NCBI GenBank assembly: GCA_024638305.1
Contig: JAHEKN010000289.1
Location: 9,373 to 59,573 of the forward strand
Length of the DNA stretch: 50,201 nucleotides
Origin: Gemmatimonadota bacterium
GTDB taxonomy: Bacteria; Gemmatimonadota; Gemmatimonadetes; Longimicrobiales; Gaopeijiaceae
Reading direction: 5' to 3'
The position numbers and the translations under genes were made by a program. Numbering within the stretch: the first letter of the stretch is position 1; each line of letters begins with the position of its first letter. Of this stretch, positions 25,367 to 34,326 are shown piece after piece. The notes beneath the pieces are model-generated. The model was not told where the DNA came from. It searched no databases and saw only the letters and a list, made by a program, of their open reading frames with translations.

Positions 25367-26517
25367 GCAACACCCTCCGGCCCGGTCCGGACATCGAGGG
25401 CGCGCGCGGCGTCCGCATCCCGTTGGCCCGTCCCTGGATCGACCAGGAGGAAGCCCGCGGCGCCGCCGAGGTCGTGGGATCCGGCTGGCTGATCCAGGGG
25501 GAGCGCGTCGCGCTCTTCGAGGAGCGCTTCGCCGCCATGATCGGCGCGGAGCACGCGGTCGCCGTGAACTCGGGCTCGAGTGCGCTGCTGGTGGCGATGG
25601 CCGCGTTGGGAGTGGGGCCGGGCGACGAGGTTCTCTGTCCCGACATGACGTTCGTGTCGACGGCGTCGGCGGCCCTGTTCCTGGGCGCCCGGCCCGTGTT
25701 CGTCGACATCGAGCTCGAGTACTACGGGATGGACCCGGACCGGCTGGGGGACGCCATCGGCGAGCGCACGAAGGCGATCGTCCCGGTACATTACGCCGGA
25801 CACAGCGCCGAGATGGCCGCCATCCTGGAACATGCGCGCGCGCGCGGGGTGGCCGTGCTCGAAGATGCGGCCGAGTCGCACCTGGCTCGCTACGAGGGCG
25901 GCCCGTTCACGGGCACGCTCGGGGACATCGGGATCTTCTCGTTCACGCCGTCCAAGCCCATGACGACGGGCGAGGGCGGGATGATCGTGACCGACGATCC
26001 CGGCATCGCCGAGCACTGTCGTCGGTTTCGGAATTTCGGTGATCACGGCAAGTTCGAGTGGCGGGAGCTCGGATTCAACTTCCGCATGCCGGAGGCGATG
26101 GGCGCCATCGGTCTCGCGCAGTTGGACCGACTGGAGCGGGCGGTGGCCAGCCGCCGGCGGCTGGGCGCTCGTTACAACGAGGGGCTGGCCGATCTGCCGT
26201 GCATCGAGGTGCCGCGGGAGCGGACCGGAGAGGATGGGAACTACCAGCTCTACACGATGAGGGTGCTCGAGTGCGCGGCTGTGGCACGAGATACGCTACG
26301 GACGGAGTTGGCACGCCGAGGGATCGGCTCACGGCTCTATTATCCCGCGTTGCACCGTCAGGGAGTCTTCGCGAGCTCTGAGCCTGGCCCGGACACGGAG
26401 TTTCCCAATGCGCTCGAGTTCGAGCGCACGGCGCTGTCCCTGCCCATCTTCCCCGGGCTGTCCGAGGGAGATCAGGACGAGGTCATCGGGGCCGTACGCG
26501 ACATTCTGAAGAACTAG
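25363..26517 (+). CDS. DegT/DnrJ/EryC1 family sugar aminotransferase
   Basis: PLP-dependent aminotransferase of 384 residues that by family aminates a keto-sugar nucleotide. Features: start IPLARPWIDQEE, nucleotide-sugar loop AVNSGSSALLVAMAALG (67-83), DMTFVSTASAALFLGARPVFVD (94-115), VLEDAAESHLARYEG (165-179) and the Schiff-base Lys198 in FTPSKPMTTGEGGM. ATG 25363 overlaps the acyltransferase stop (ATGA). With the acyltransferase upstream and an SDR downstream it could make a UDP-4-acetamido-4,6-dideoxyhexose of the PglE/LegC kind; a perosamine- or viosamine-type product is also possible. Confidence 0.9.
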   Translation: MSNTLRPGPDIEGARGVRIPLARPWIDQEEARGAAEVVGSGWLIQGERVALFEERFAAMIGAEHAVAVNSGSSALLVAMAALGVGPGDEVLCPDMTFVSTASAALFLGARPVFVDIELEYYGMDPDRLGDAIGERTKAIVPVHYAGHSAEMAAILEHARARGVAVLEDAAESHLARYEGGPFTGTLGDIGIFSFTPSKPMTTGEGGMIVTDDPGIAEHCRRFRNFGDHGKFEWRELGFNFRMPEAMGAIGLAQLDRLERAVASRRRLGARYNEGLADLPCIEVPRERTGEDGNYQLYTMRVLECAAVARDTLRTELARRGIGSRLYYPALHRQGVFASSEPGPDTEFPNALEFERTALSLPIFPGLSEGDQDEVIGAVRDILKN

Positions 26518-26536
26518 ACACGAATCGGAAAACTCA

Positions 26537-27562
26537 ATGATCCAGGATAAGAGCGTCCTCATCACCGGCGGGGCCGGATTCATCGGTGCCGCGCTGGCCG
26601 AGCGACTCATCGACCACAATCGCGTGCGGGTTCTGGACCTGGGGTTCGAGGGGTCCAGCCTGAGCTTCAGCCGCGCCTGGGGGCATCCCAACGTCACGCT
26701 GCTCGAGGGCGACATCCTGGACAAGGATCGCATCAGCGAGGCCGTCGAGGGGGTCGACATCGTGGTGCATCTGGCGGCCGTCGTGGGCGTGAAGAACGTC
26801 CTGCAGCGGGGCCGGGACACGATCGAGATCAACTTCATCGGCACCTCGAATCTCCTGCGGGCGCTCGAGCATCGCCGAGATCTGGGCCGGGTGGTCTACT
26901 TCTCGACGTCCGAGGTCTTCGGAATGAACTCCTTCCGGGCGGGAGAGGAGACGGCCGCGTCCATCGGACCGGTCAGCGAGGCACGCTGGACGTACTCGAT
27001 TGCCAAGCTCGCGGGCGAGCACCTGGTGCACACGTACCATCGGGAGCTCGGAATGCCCACGGCCATCGTCCGGCCCTTCAACGTGTTCGGGCCGCTCCGG
27101 CTGGGTGATCACGCGATGCTGCGCTTCATCCTGGCCGCGCTGCGGGGTGACGATCTCGAGGTCCACGGGGACGGGACGCAGATCCGGTCGTGGTGCTACA
27201 TCGACGACTTCGTGGACGGCCTGCTGAAGGTCATGTCCGTGCCGGCGGCGGCGGGCGAGACCTTCAACATCGGAAACCCGCGGAACACGCTGACGATCTA
27301 CGAGCTGGCCAAGCGGGTGATCCGACTCCTGGATTCGCCGTCCAAGATCCAGTTCCAGGAGATCGACTTCTCCGATATCGACGTGCGGGTCCCGAGGATG
27401 CGGAAGGCCGCGGAGCTTCTCGGATTCCGGCCGCAGGTGGAGCTGGACGAGGCGATTCTGAAGACCGCGGCCTGGTACCGCGACAACATCCGGATCGTCG
27501 CGCCGGATGCCGTGCCGAAATCCGCCACGTCGACCGTCGCCGTGCCGGTCTCCACCGCGTGA
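26537..27562 (+). CDS. extended SDR acting on a nucleotide sugar (dehydratase/decarboxylase-like)
   Basis: A 341-residue extended SDR: NAD motif TGGAGFIGAAL (10-20), HLAAVVGVKNV (78-88), STSEVFG (123-129) and catalytic Tyr153/Lys157 in YSIAKLAGE. The Glu in STSEVFG is the position used by LegB-type 4,6-dehydratases and by UDP-glucuronate decarboxylases, whereas simple GalE epimerases usually lack it, so I lean away from a 4-epimerase. C-terminal substrate loop: HGDGTQIRSWCYIDDFVDGL. It follows the aminotransferase after 19 bp. As a 4,6-dehydratase it would supply the aminotransferase; as a decarboxylase it would make UDP-xylose. The sequence does not settle this. Confidence 0.8.
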   Translation: MIQDKSVLITGGAGFIGAALAERLIDHNRVRVLDLGFEGSSLSFSRAWGHPNVTLLEGDILDKDRISEAVEGVDIVVHLAAVVGVKNVLQRGRDTIEINFIGTSNLLRALEHRRDLGRVVYFSTSEVFGMNSFRAGEETAASIGPVSEARWTYSIAKLAGEHLVHTYHRELGMPTAIVRPFNVFGPLRLGDHAMLRFILAALRGDDLEVHGDGTQIRSWCYIDDFVDGLLKVMSVPAAAGETFNIGNPRNTLTIYELAKRVIRLLDSPSKIQFQEIDFSDIDVRVPRMRKAAELLGFRPQVELDEAILKTAAWYRDNIRIVAPDAVPKSATSTVAVPVSTA

Positions 27563-27608
27563 CACGGGCCGGCGGGACGTCGGGACCGCTCTGCGACCGG
27601 CCCTGTCG

Positions 27609-29477
27609 ATGTCCGTGACCCTCGAAGCCATCCTCTACTGCGGGGCGGCGGCCCTCGCCACCTTCGGGCTGACCAAGCTCGCCGTCGGCATCCTCCCCCG
27701 CATTGGGCTGGTGTCGGCGCCCGACCCCAACCACCCGGAACCCGTTCCGCTCGGCGGCGGGATCGCTCTGTGGCTCGTGGTCGGGGGCGCCGTGATGACC
27801 CTGGGCGGCACCGGACACGACGTTAGCTCGGTCGGTGTGATCTTCCTGGGCGCCACGGTCCTGTTCCTGGCCGGCGTGTGGGACGACGTCCGGCTGCTCC
27901 AGCCCGGCACGAAGCTGCTGATCCAGCTGGGCGCCGCTTCGGCCATGGTGATCGCCGGGGTGACCTTCCCCCTGGGCAGCGGCCTCGGCTGGGTGGCGAT
28001 CCCGCTCACCGTGCTCTGGTTCGTCGGCGTGTGCAACGCCTTCAACCTGATGGACAACATGGACGGGATGTTGCCCGGCGTGGTCGCCGTGGCGGCCACG
28101 TTCGTCGGCCTGTTCGGGGCGGCCACCGGACGCCCCGAGGCGGCCCTGGTTTCGTGGATCGTGGCGGCGGCCTGCGCGGGCTTCCTGCCGTTCAACCTCC
28201 CGCCCGCCCGGATCTTCCTCGGGGACTCGGGATCCATGTTCCTGGGATTCATGCTGGCTGGACTGGCCATTGGCGAGAGCTGGCGCGGCCTCACGAACCT
28301 GGCCTTCACCATCCTGGCGCCGACGCTCCTGCTGGCCGTTCCCATCTTCAACACGACGTTCGTCACGGTCACGCGCAAGCTATCCGGCGTACCGCTCAGC
28401 CGGGGCAAGGCCGACCACATCAACTACCGCTTGCTGGCACACGGCCTGTCGCGCGGTCGGGCGCTGGTGGCGGTGTACGTGTTCTCCGCCATCGCCGGCA
28501 CGCTGGGGCTGCTGGTCCTGACGTTGGCGCCGCTGGCCTATGCGATCGGCGCGTCGCTCTTCTTGATCGTGCTGATGTACCTGGGGGCGTTCCTTTATCA
28601 AGGGCGGGTCCAGGAGTACTACGACGAGTTCGACGTAGAGCGGCGGGACGACGCCGGCGGCTCGCCTTGGCACCGCTGGGTCATTCGTATCGTGGCCATG
28701 GCCGGCGACGTCGTTCTGGTGGTGGCCGGGCTCTATCTGGCGTTCTATCTCCGCTTCGACGGCAACATTCCGGAGAGCCAGCTCATCAACATCGGGCGGG
28801 TGCTGCCCTACTTGATCCCGCTGCGCGTCGGCATTGCTTTGGTGCTGGGGATCTACGAGACCCGCTGGCACTTCGGGGTCGCCAGGGACGCCATGCGTCT
28901 CATGGCGGCCGTCGTGCTGGGCTCGGCCCTCTTCACCATGGTGCTGTTCCTCCTCAGGCCCCCGTCGTTCCCGAGAGGGGTGATGATCATCGAGGGCGTG
29001 CTGGCCCTCATGTTCTTCGGCATCACCCGGCTTGGCGTGCGCGCCCTTGGCGAGGTCACCCTGCTCGATCGCTGGTCGCGGGAAGGCAAGCGCACGCTGA
29101 TCGCCGGGTCGGCCGAGGGCATGCTGACCGTGTACCGCAGCCTGCGGGGACGGTCGGACCGCAGCTATCACGTGATCGGGTTCGTGGACGATGATCCCCG
29201 TGCTCACCGGAGCCTCATCGGCGGCGTGCGAGTGCTCGGGCCCGTCACCCGGTTGGCCGGCGTTGCCCGACTGTATGGAGCCGAGCACGTGATCCTGACG
29301 GTGCCGGACGGGTCGGAGGAGACGATTCGGAGGTTGACGCGCACCTGCAAGACGCTGGACCTGACGGTCGAGGTGGCCAACCTGGACATCATCTCGGCGG
29401 AAGAGTGGTTGGACCTGCGCCAGGGTCGACCGAGCCGGGCGCGCTCGCAGGCCCAGGCGCAGGCCCAGGCGGGTTGA
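27609..29477 (+). CDS. WecA/MraY-type phosphoglycosyl transferase fused to CapD-type N-terminal region
   Basis: A 622-residue membrane protein with two parts. Residues 1-335 form a WecA/TagO-type sugar-1-phosphate transferase that loads the first sugar on undecaprenyl phosphate: WDDVRLLQPGTK (91-102), NAFNLMDNMDG (143-153), IFLGDSGSM (202-210) and GKADHINYRLL (266-276). Residues about 355-485 are four more helices (AFYLRFDG, GIYETRWHFG). Residues 493-595 are a nucleotide-binding fold (RTLIAGSAEG, VIGFVDDDPRAHRSLIGGVRVLG) seen at the N-terminus of CapD/PglF dehydratases, but the SDR catalytic domain is absent. It ends in a Gln-Ala repeat. ATG 27609 is preferred to the upstream open frame from 27507. 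Confidence 0.85.
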   Translation: MSVTLEAILYCGAAALATFGLTKLAVGILPRIGLVSAPDPNHPEPVPLGGGIALWLVVGGAVMTLGGTGHDVSSVGVIFLGATVLFLAGVWDDVRLLQPGTKLLIQLGAASAMVIAGVTFPLGSGLGWVAIPLTVLWFVGVCNAFNLMDNMDGMLPGVVAVAATFVGLFGAATGRPEAALVSWIVAAACAGFLPFNLPPARIFLGDSGSMFLGFMLAGLAIGESWRGLTNLAFTILAPTLLLAVPIFNTTFVTVTRKLSGVPLSRGKADHINYRLLAHGLSRGRALVAVYVFSAIAGTLGLLVLTLAPLAYAIGASLFLIVLMYLGAFLYQGRVQEYYDEFDVERRDDAGGSPWHRWVIRIVAMAGDVVLVVAGLYLAFYLRFDGNIPESQLINIGRVLPYLIPLRVGIALVLGIYETRWHFGVARDAMRLMAAVVLGSALFTMVLFLLRPPSFPRGVMIIEGVLALMFFGITRLGVRALGEVTLLDRWSREGKRTLIAGSAEGMLTVYRSLRGRSDRSYHVIGFVDDDPRAHRSLIGGVRVLGPVTRLAGVARLYGAEHVILTVPDGSEETIRRLTRTCKTLDLTVEVANLDIISAEEWLDLRQGRPSRARSQAQAQAQAG

Positions 29478-31102
29478 ACTCCCCGGCCGCGCCGGGCAAC
29501 GGGGAGGGGAGCGCAGCGGTCCGCGGCGTCGCCCTCCTTGCTCTGGGGATGATCGCGGCGGCCGTGTTCGGCCTGCTGTTCCAGTCGCTCCTGAGTTTCT
29601 TCTTCGGGGCCGGCTCGGAAACGGACGCGTTCTTCATGAGCGTGAGCATCTTCGCGTTCGTCTCCAAGTTCCTGATGCTGGGCCAGCTCAAGTCGATCGC
29701 CCTCCCGGTGTACGGTCGCGCGCTCGCGGAGGAACCGGTGGCGGGTCGTGCCCTGCTGGGTGGGATGCTCAAGGCCTCGCTTCTGTCCCTGTCCGTCGTC
29801 GCGCTGGTCGTCACGGTCAGCGCCCCCTTGCTCGTCCGCGTCCTCGCTCCCGGGTTCGGAGACGAGTCATCGGCTCTGACGGCGGCGCTCCTGCGTATCC
29901 GAGCGCCGGCGCTGCTGTTTGCCGGGTTCGTGACCCTTGCCCGCATCGCCCTCGAGCACCGCTCGGAGTTCGGGCTGGCCGTCTTCACCCAGAAGGTCGT
30001 GCCCGCCGTCTCGGCGTTCGCGCTGCTCTGGCTCCTCGGGGAGAGGGCTACGATCAGCGACGTGGCCTGGATCGGTCTGGGTTCGGCCGGTGCGGGCGCC
30101 ATCCTGCTGCTGGTCGTCCGGCCCGCGCTCCTCCGGGGATCCACACTGGCCGCACTCCGTAGCGGTCGGGTGCGGGGCGCCCTGCGGGACTGGGCGCGCT
30201 TCAGCCAGAGCACCGCAGCCACGTTCTTCGGGGAGTGGGCGTTTCGTGTCGGCGCCTCGATCCTCCCTGTCGGGATGTTCTCGGCGGTGCTCTATGGCCG
30301 CATGGTGCACGACGTCATGCACGGGGCCATCAACGATCCCGCATCCACCGTCACGCTCCCCCATCTGGCCCGGGCGCACGAGTCCGGAGGCGTCCAGACG
30401 GCCGGCGAGCTCCTCCGCAGGAGGGTCCTGCAGCTGGTGGCCGTAACGGCGCCGCTTGCGACTCTGGTCGCCATTCTGGCGCCCTGGATCGTCGCGATCT
30501 TGTTTGGGCGGGGGCGATTCGCCGAGGACGGGATGCAGGGTGCCACCGCTCTGGCGCTCGCGATCTTCACCGCGGGCTTCCTGGTGCAGGGGGTCAACCA
30601 GTTGCTGTTCGCGGGCGCCTACGCCATCGGAGCCAGCGAACGAGTGAATGGCGTCAACGTGATCGGACACGCCGGCCGCGCCTTGCTCCTGATCCCGCTC
30701 GTCTGGGCCTTCGGTCTCGTCGGGCTGGTCGGGGCCCAGGTGGCGATGAACGTGTCCGTGCTCGTCCTGGTGATCGCGACCTGGCCGGCGGAGTTGGGAC
30801 TCCGAGGAGGGGACCACGGAGCCGGGCTTTGGCGGGGCGTCGGGAGGGTGGCGCTGGCGGTGGTGCCGGCGGCGGCGCTCGCTTTGGCGGTGCTGGGACG
30901 GATCGGGGAGCCCATGACCCACGGGCTCGGCGGCCGGCTCCTCGTGGTCACTGCGGTGACCCTGGGATTCGTGGTGATCTACGTCGTCGTCGCCGCCTGG
31001 TTGGGTGCGCCGGTCCGCGAAGGGTGGACGGCGCTCCGGGGCGCGCTCGGCCAATCTGGCATGGACCCTGCGGCCTCCGACTCGGACGCGTTCGCCCCGT
31101 AG
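29474..31102 (+). CDS. MurJ/MviN-type lipid-linked oligosaccharide flippase
   Basis: Polytopic protein of about 542 residues with 12-14 predicted helices, for instance GVALLALGMIAAAVFGLLF, LLSLSVVALVVTVSAPLLV, FALLWLLGE, GAILLLVVRPALL and LVVTAVTLGFVVIYVVVA. The pattern GAGSETDAFFMSVSIFAFV near the N-terminus and LPHLARAHESGG with IVAILFGRGRFAEDG in the middle are those of MurJ/MviN of the MOP superfamily. Its position beside the initiating transferase suggests the Wzx role, flipping the repeat unit, rather than lipid II. TTG 29474 overlaps the previous stop (TTGA); a GTG at 29405 inside the preceding gene is an alternative start. Confidence 0.83.
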   Translation: MNSPAAPGNGEGSAAVRGVALLALGMIAAAVFGLLFQSLLSFFFGAGSETDAFFMSVSIFAFVSKFLMLGQLKSIALPVYGRALAEEPVAGRALLGGMLKASLLSLSVVALVVTVSAPLLVRVLAPGFGDESSALTAALLRIRAPALLFAGFVTLARIALEHRSEFGLAVFTQKVVPAVSAFALLWLLGERATISDVAWIGLGSAGAGAILLLVVRPALLRGSTLAALRSGRVRGALRDWARFSQSTAATFFGEWAFRVGASILPVGMFSAVLYGRMVHDVMHGAINDPASTVTLPHLARAHESGGVQTAGELLRRRVLQLVAVTAPLATLVAILAPWIVAILFGRGRFAEDGMQGATALALAIFTAGFLVQGVNQLLFAGAYAIGASERVNGVNVIGHAGRALLLIPLVWAFGLVGLVGAQVAMNVSVLVLVIATWPAELGLRGGDHGAGLWRGVGRVALAVVPAAALALAVLGRIGEPMTHGLGGRLLVVTAVTLGFVVIYVVVAAWLGAPVREGWTALRGALGQSGMDPAASDSDAFAP

Positions 31103-31155
31103 CACCCCCGCTACGCCGGCTCTTCGAACGCACAACCTCAACGGAGGCGGCAGCC

Positions 31156-32412
31156 ATGCGCCGCGCAACCTGGGTTCTCTGCTTGCTGTTGCTGGCCCCC
31201 CGTCCGGCCCAGGGCCAGGCGGCCACGGCGGACGCGTCGCAAGAGGCGACCACGCGGGAGCACCGGGTCCAACCCGGGGAGACCCTTTGGTCCATCTCGC
31301 GAGCCTACTTCGGAAATCCCTTCGAGTGGCGCGCCATCCTCGAGGCGAACAAGGAGCGTGTCGCCAACCCCAATTGGATCGAGCCGGGGCTGGTGCTGAC
31401 GATTCCCGCCGCGACCCCCACCGCGGCCCCCACCGCGATCGCCGAGGGGAGCGCGACCGAGCCCTCCGGCCGAACGAACGAGAGCGCCGCGGCCGTCCAG
31501 GGGATTCAGGTCACGACCGTCCCGCGCCGACCGGACGCGGCGGTGCCGGCCGCGGTGGCGACGCCCCCTCGGCAGACGGCCCTCGGGGAACGGTCGCAGG
31601 CTAGCGAGCGAGCGACGTCGCCCTACGGGGCCCGGTCCATCTTCTACGACGACGGAGCGCGCGGCGGCACCACGGGGGTGGTCCGCACCTCCAGCTCGCG
31701 AGTGGCGGACGCGGCGGTCCTCCGCACGGCCGTCCCCCGGGACGTGTTCTACGCCGCCGGATGGCTGATCCCCGTGGACGGCCACTTCGGACACGTCGGG
31801 CGCGTGGCAGGGTTCGCCACCGATGCCCGCGGGCGAGCGTCCGATCGCTGGGCCGCGCTACCCTACGACGAGCTCGAGCTGCGCTTCGACGGAGCCGGTG
31901 CGAATGTCGGTGATCGGTTCACCACCTTCCGGGTGGGGCCCGAGATCGAATACATCGGACACGTGGCGCGGCCAACCGGCATCGTCACCGTGACCCGGGT
32001 CACCGCTGACGGGGCGGTCGCCGTCCTCTCCGATGAATATGCGCGGGTTCAGAAGGGCGACCTGCTCTCTCCGCTCGCCGGGTACCCCCTCGTGGGTGGC
32101 GCCACCGCCGAGGCGACCGGCCGCGACCTGACGGGCCGCGTGCTGACCTTCCAGGAGGCGCACCTGGTGAAGTCCCTCGGGGCAGTAGCGTTCATCGATC
32201 TCGGCCGAGAGAGCGGCGTTTCGGTCGGGGACGAGTTCACCGTGCACGCGGGGGTTCGTCGGGGAGGACGGGTGGAAGCCGACAGCCCGATCCTGGGCCG
32301 GCTACAGGTGGTCGGCGTTCACGACAGCCACTCCGCTGCCCGCATCACCGACGTGAGGGGATCGCTGACCGCCGAGTTGCTCGCCGTGCGCTTGGTGGCA
32401 CAGATGCGCTAG
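31156..32412 (+). CDS. secreted LysM-domain protein
   Basis: A 418-residue exported protein. Signal peptide about 1-21 (VLCLLLLAPRPAQGQ). One LysM domain at 36-84 (HRVQPGETLWSISRAYFG, then IEPGLVLTIP) should bind peptidoglycan. A Pro/Ala/Thr-rich linker leads to a C-terminal region of about 250 residues rich in small beta-like repeats (VGDRFTTFRVGPEIEYIG, VQKGDLLSPL, GVSVGDEFTVHAGV). These resemble secretion-associated LysM proteins, but I recognise no named domain. ATG 31156 has GGAGGCGG about 8 bp upstream and is far better than the long frame upstream. A small 6-bp hairpin (31098-31115) spans the flippase stop codon. Confidence 0.82.
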   Translation: MRRATWVLCLLLLAPRPAQGQAATADASQEATTREHRVQPGETLWSISRAYFGNPFEWRAILEANKERVANPNWIEPGLVLTIPAATPTAAPTAIAEGSATEPSGRTNESAAAVQGIQVTTVPRRPDAAVPAAVATPPRQTALGERSQASERATSPYGARSIFYDDGARGGTTGVVRTSSSRVADAAVLRTAVPRDVFYAAGWLIPVDGHFGHVGRVAGFATDARGRASDRWAALPYDELELRFDGAGANVGDRFTTFRVGPEIEYIGHVARPTGIVTVTRVTADGAVAVLSDEYARVQKGDLLSPLAGYPLVGGATAEATGRDLTGRVLTFQEAHLVKSLGAVAFIDLGRESGVSVGDEFTVHAGVRRGGRVEADSPILGRLQVVGVHDSHSAARITDVRGSLTAELLAVRLVAQMR

Positions 32413-32490
32413 CTCCAACGAAGCCCAGTCTGGATGCCCGCCACTGTGCACGGCATTGCAGACTTCCGCGGCACCCACCAGGACGTACCG

Positions 32491-32517
32491 TTGACATCTG
32501 CGCACGGGGTGTAACTT
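32491..32517 (+). promoter_or_regulatory. candidate promoter for galE and the tol-pal genes
   Basis: A perfect TTGACA (32491-32496) is followed after 15 bp by TAACTT (32512-32517), 82 bp ahead of the galE GTG. The spacing is short for sigma70, and a slightly different -10 (GTAACT or ACTTTC) is possible. It lies in the only real gap (32413-32598) between the glycan locus and the tol-pal genes, which fits a new transcription unit starting here. Confidence 0.4.
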
Positions 32518-32598
32518 TCCCGTGTCGCTTTCGCGGGGCGGGGCGGGAGAGGCCGAAAGCCGGCAACTCCCGCCCTCCGCATATCGGAAGGGAAGTGC

Positions 32599-33561
32599 GT
32601 GGGATCGTCCAATCGGCGTGTGTTGGTGACTGGGGGAGCGGGCTTCATCGGCTCGCACGTGGCGGAGGCCTACTTGGCACGCGGTTCTGAGGTCTGGATC
32701 GTGGACGACCTGTCCAGCGGCAAGCGGTCGAATGTCCCGGCCGGTGCGGAGCTCGTCGAGATGGGCATTGGCGATGCCGCTCTCGCCGAGCTCTTCCGCG
32801 ACGTTCGCTTCGATCTCGTGAACCACCACGCGGCGCAGATCGACGTCCGAGCGTCGGTGGCCGACCCCCAGGCGGATGCGCGCACCAACGTGCTCGGTCT
32901 GGTCAACGTGGCGGAGTGCTGCCGGGCCGTGGGGACGTCCCGGATGATCTTCGTCTCGTCGGGCGGGGTCGTCTACGGCGAGCCGGAGCACCGGCCTACC
33001 GGAGAGCGCGAGCCCAAGGACCCGCGCTCGCCCTACGGCGTCACCAAGATGGCCGGCGAGCTCTACCTCAACTACTACCGCAAGGTGCACGGGCTCGAGT
33101 ACGTGTCACTCCGCTACTCCAATGTCTACGGCCCTCGCCAGGACCCGCACGGTGAGGCCGGCGTCATCGCTATCTTCTCCCAGCGTCTCCTGGACGAGGA
33201 GCCCCTGATCATCTTCGGGGACGGGGAACAGACGCGGGACTACGTGTACGTGAAGGATGTGGTGAGCGCGAACATGCGCGCGTCCGATCTATCTCTGGGG
33301 GACAACTCGGACATGGACGAGGTGGCGTTCAACGTGGGGACCGGGGTGGGGACCACCGTGAACCGTCTGGCCGACAACCTGGAGGAGATTGCCGGCGTGC
33401 GACCGGGACGCGAGTACCGGTCTGAGCGCGTCGGCGAGCTTCGGCACTCCACGCTCGACAATTCGACGCTGACGGCGCGCGGCTGGGCGCCCAAGTTCGC
33501 GCTGACCGACGGCCTGCGCGCGACCTTCGAGCACATCGCCGCGACGCGGGGGACGACGTGA
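32599..33561 (+). CDS. galE: UDP-glucose 4-epimerase-like extended SDR
   Basis: A 320-residue extended SDR: TGGAGFIGSH (11-20), VDDLSSGKRSNV (35-46), HHAAQIDVRASVADP (76-90), VSSGGVVYGE (119-128) and Tyr146/Lys150 in YGVTKMAGE. SSGGVVYGE replaces the Glu-type motif of dehydratases and fits GalE-type 4-epimerases of UDP-glucose or UDP-GlcNAc. C-terminal: FGDGEQTRDYVYVKDVV and FNVGTGVGTTVN. GTG start; the stop overlaps the tolQ GTG by 4 bp, so a sugar epimerase is translationally coupled to the Tol system. It could supply the glycan locus or LPS. Another C4-epimerase specificity is possible. Confidence 0.82.
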   Translation: MGSSNRRVLVTGGAGFIGSHVAEAYLARGSEVWIVDDLSSGKRSNVPAGAELVEMGIGDAALAELFRDVRFDLVNHHAAQIDVRASVADPQADARTNVLGLVNVAECCRAVGTSRMIFVSSGGVVYGEPEHRPTGEREPKDPRSPYGVTKMAGELYLNYYRKVHGLEYVSLRYSNVYGPRQDPHGEAGVIAIFSQRLLDEEPLIIFGDGEQTRDYVYVKDVVSANMRASDLSLGDNSDMDEVAFNVGTGVGTTVNRLADNLEEIAGVRPGREYRSERVGELRHSTLDNSTLTARGWAPKFALTDGLRATFEHIAATRGTT

Positions 33562-34277
33562 TTCTCGCGACCGCCCTGTTGGCCCAGGGGCGTCCGCCCG
33601 AGACCGCGCTGGACATGATCCTGGGGGCGGACTTGCCGACGAGCGTTGTCTTGCTCGTCCTGGCCGTCATGTCGTTCGCCTCCTGGATCCTGATCTTCTG
33701 GAAGGCCCGCCAGTTCCAGACCGTCCATCGCCAGGGGGCGCGCTTTTTCGAGACCGTCTCACAGGCCCGTACCCTCGACGAGGTCTACCGGGCCCTGGTT
33801 GGTCTCCCGGACTCGCCCTTCGGGCGCGTCTTCCGCTCGGGCATGAACTTCTTCGGCGAGATCCAGCCGGGGGTGCTCCACGGCGAGAGAACCGGACAGG
33901 GCCTTTCGCTGACGCACCTCGAGGCGCTTCGCATGGTCATGGAGAAGGAGGAAGCGGAGGAGCGCGACACCCTGGCCGAAGGCCTCCCCTGGCTGGCGAT
34001 CATCGGGTCGATCTCACCGCTGCTCGGTCTCATGGGGACGGTGATCGGCATCATGAACGCGTTCCTGGGGATCGCGGCGGCGGGATCGGCGAACATCGGG
34101 GCGGTCGCACCCGGCGTGGCCCAGGCTCTGATCACGACGGTGGTGGGGCTTTTCGTGGCCATTCCCGCGGTCATCGGGTACAACCATTTCGCGTCACGGC
34201 TCGACCTGTTCGTCGGAGAGCTCGACGGCTTTTCCTCCGAGTTCATAGGAACGCTGGCGCGCGAAGGGAAGGTCTGA
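33558..34277 (+). CDS. tolQ: TolQ (ExbB/TolQ/MotA family proton channel subunit)
   Basis: Inner-membrane component of the Tol-Pal system, which uses proton motive force to keep the outer membrane attached during division. It has 239 residues with three helices: about 27-48, 144-170 (LPWLAIIGSISPLLGLMGTV) and 186-208 (GVAQALITTVVGLFVAIPAV), the last two carrying the conserved channel-lining Gly/Thr/Pro residues. ExbB and TolQ are alike; the downstream tolR, tolA, tolB and pal genes identify it as TolQ. GTG start coupled to galE. Confidence 0.93.
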   Translation: MILATALLAQGRPPETALDMILGADLPTSVVLLVLAVMSFASWILIFWKARQFQTVHRQGARFFETVSQARTLDEVYRALVGLPDSPFGRVFRSGMNFFGEIQPGVLHGERTGQGLSLTHLEALRMVMEKEEAEERDTLAEGLPWLAIIGSISPLLGLMGTVIGIMNAFLGIAAAGSANIGAVAPGVAQALITTVVGLFVAIPAVIGYNHFASRLDLFVGELDGFSSEFIGTLAREGKV

Positions 34278-34326
34278 GGTGCTCGGGCCTCGGCCTCGAC
34301 GCTGGCACCCGAGGCGTTAGGAGACC

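Noticed and set aside
5079..32412. Genomic island with integration signals
   Set aside because: No tRNA, integrase, transposase or flanking direct repeat is visible, and start-codon use and overlap style match the neighbouring housekeeping genes.
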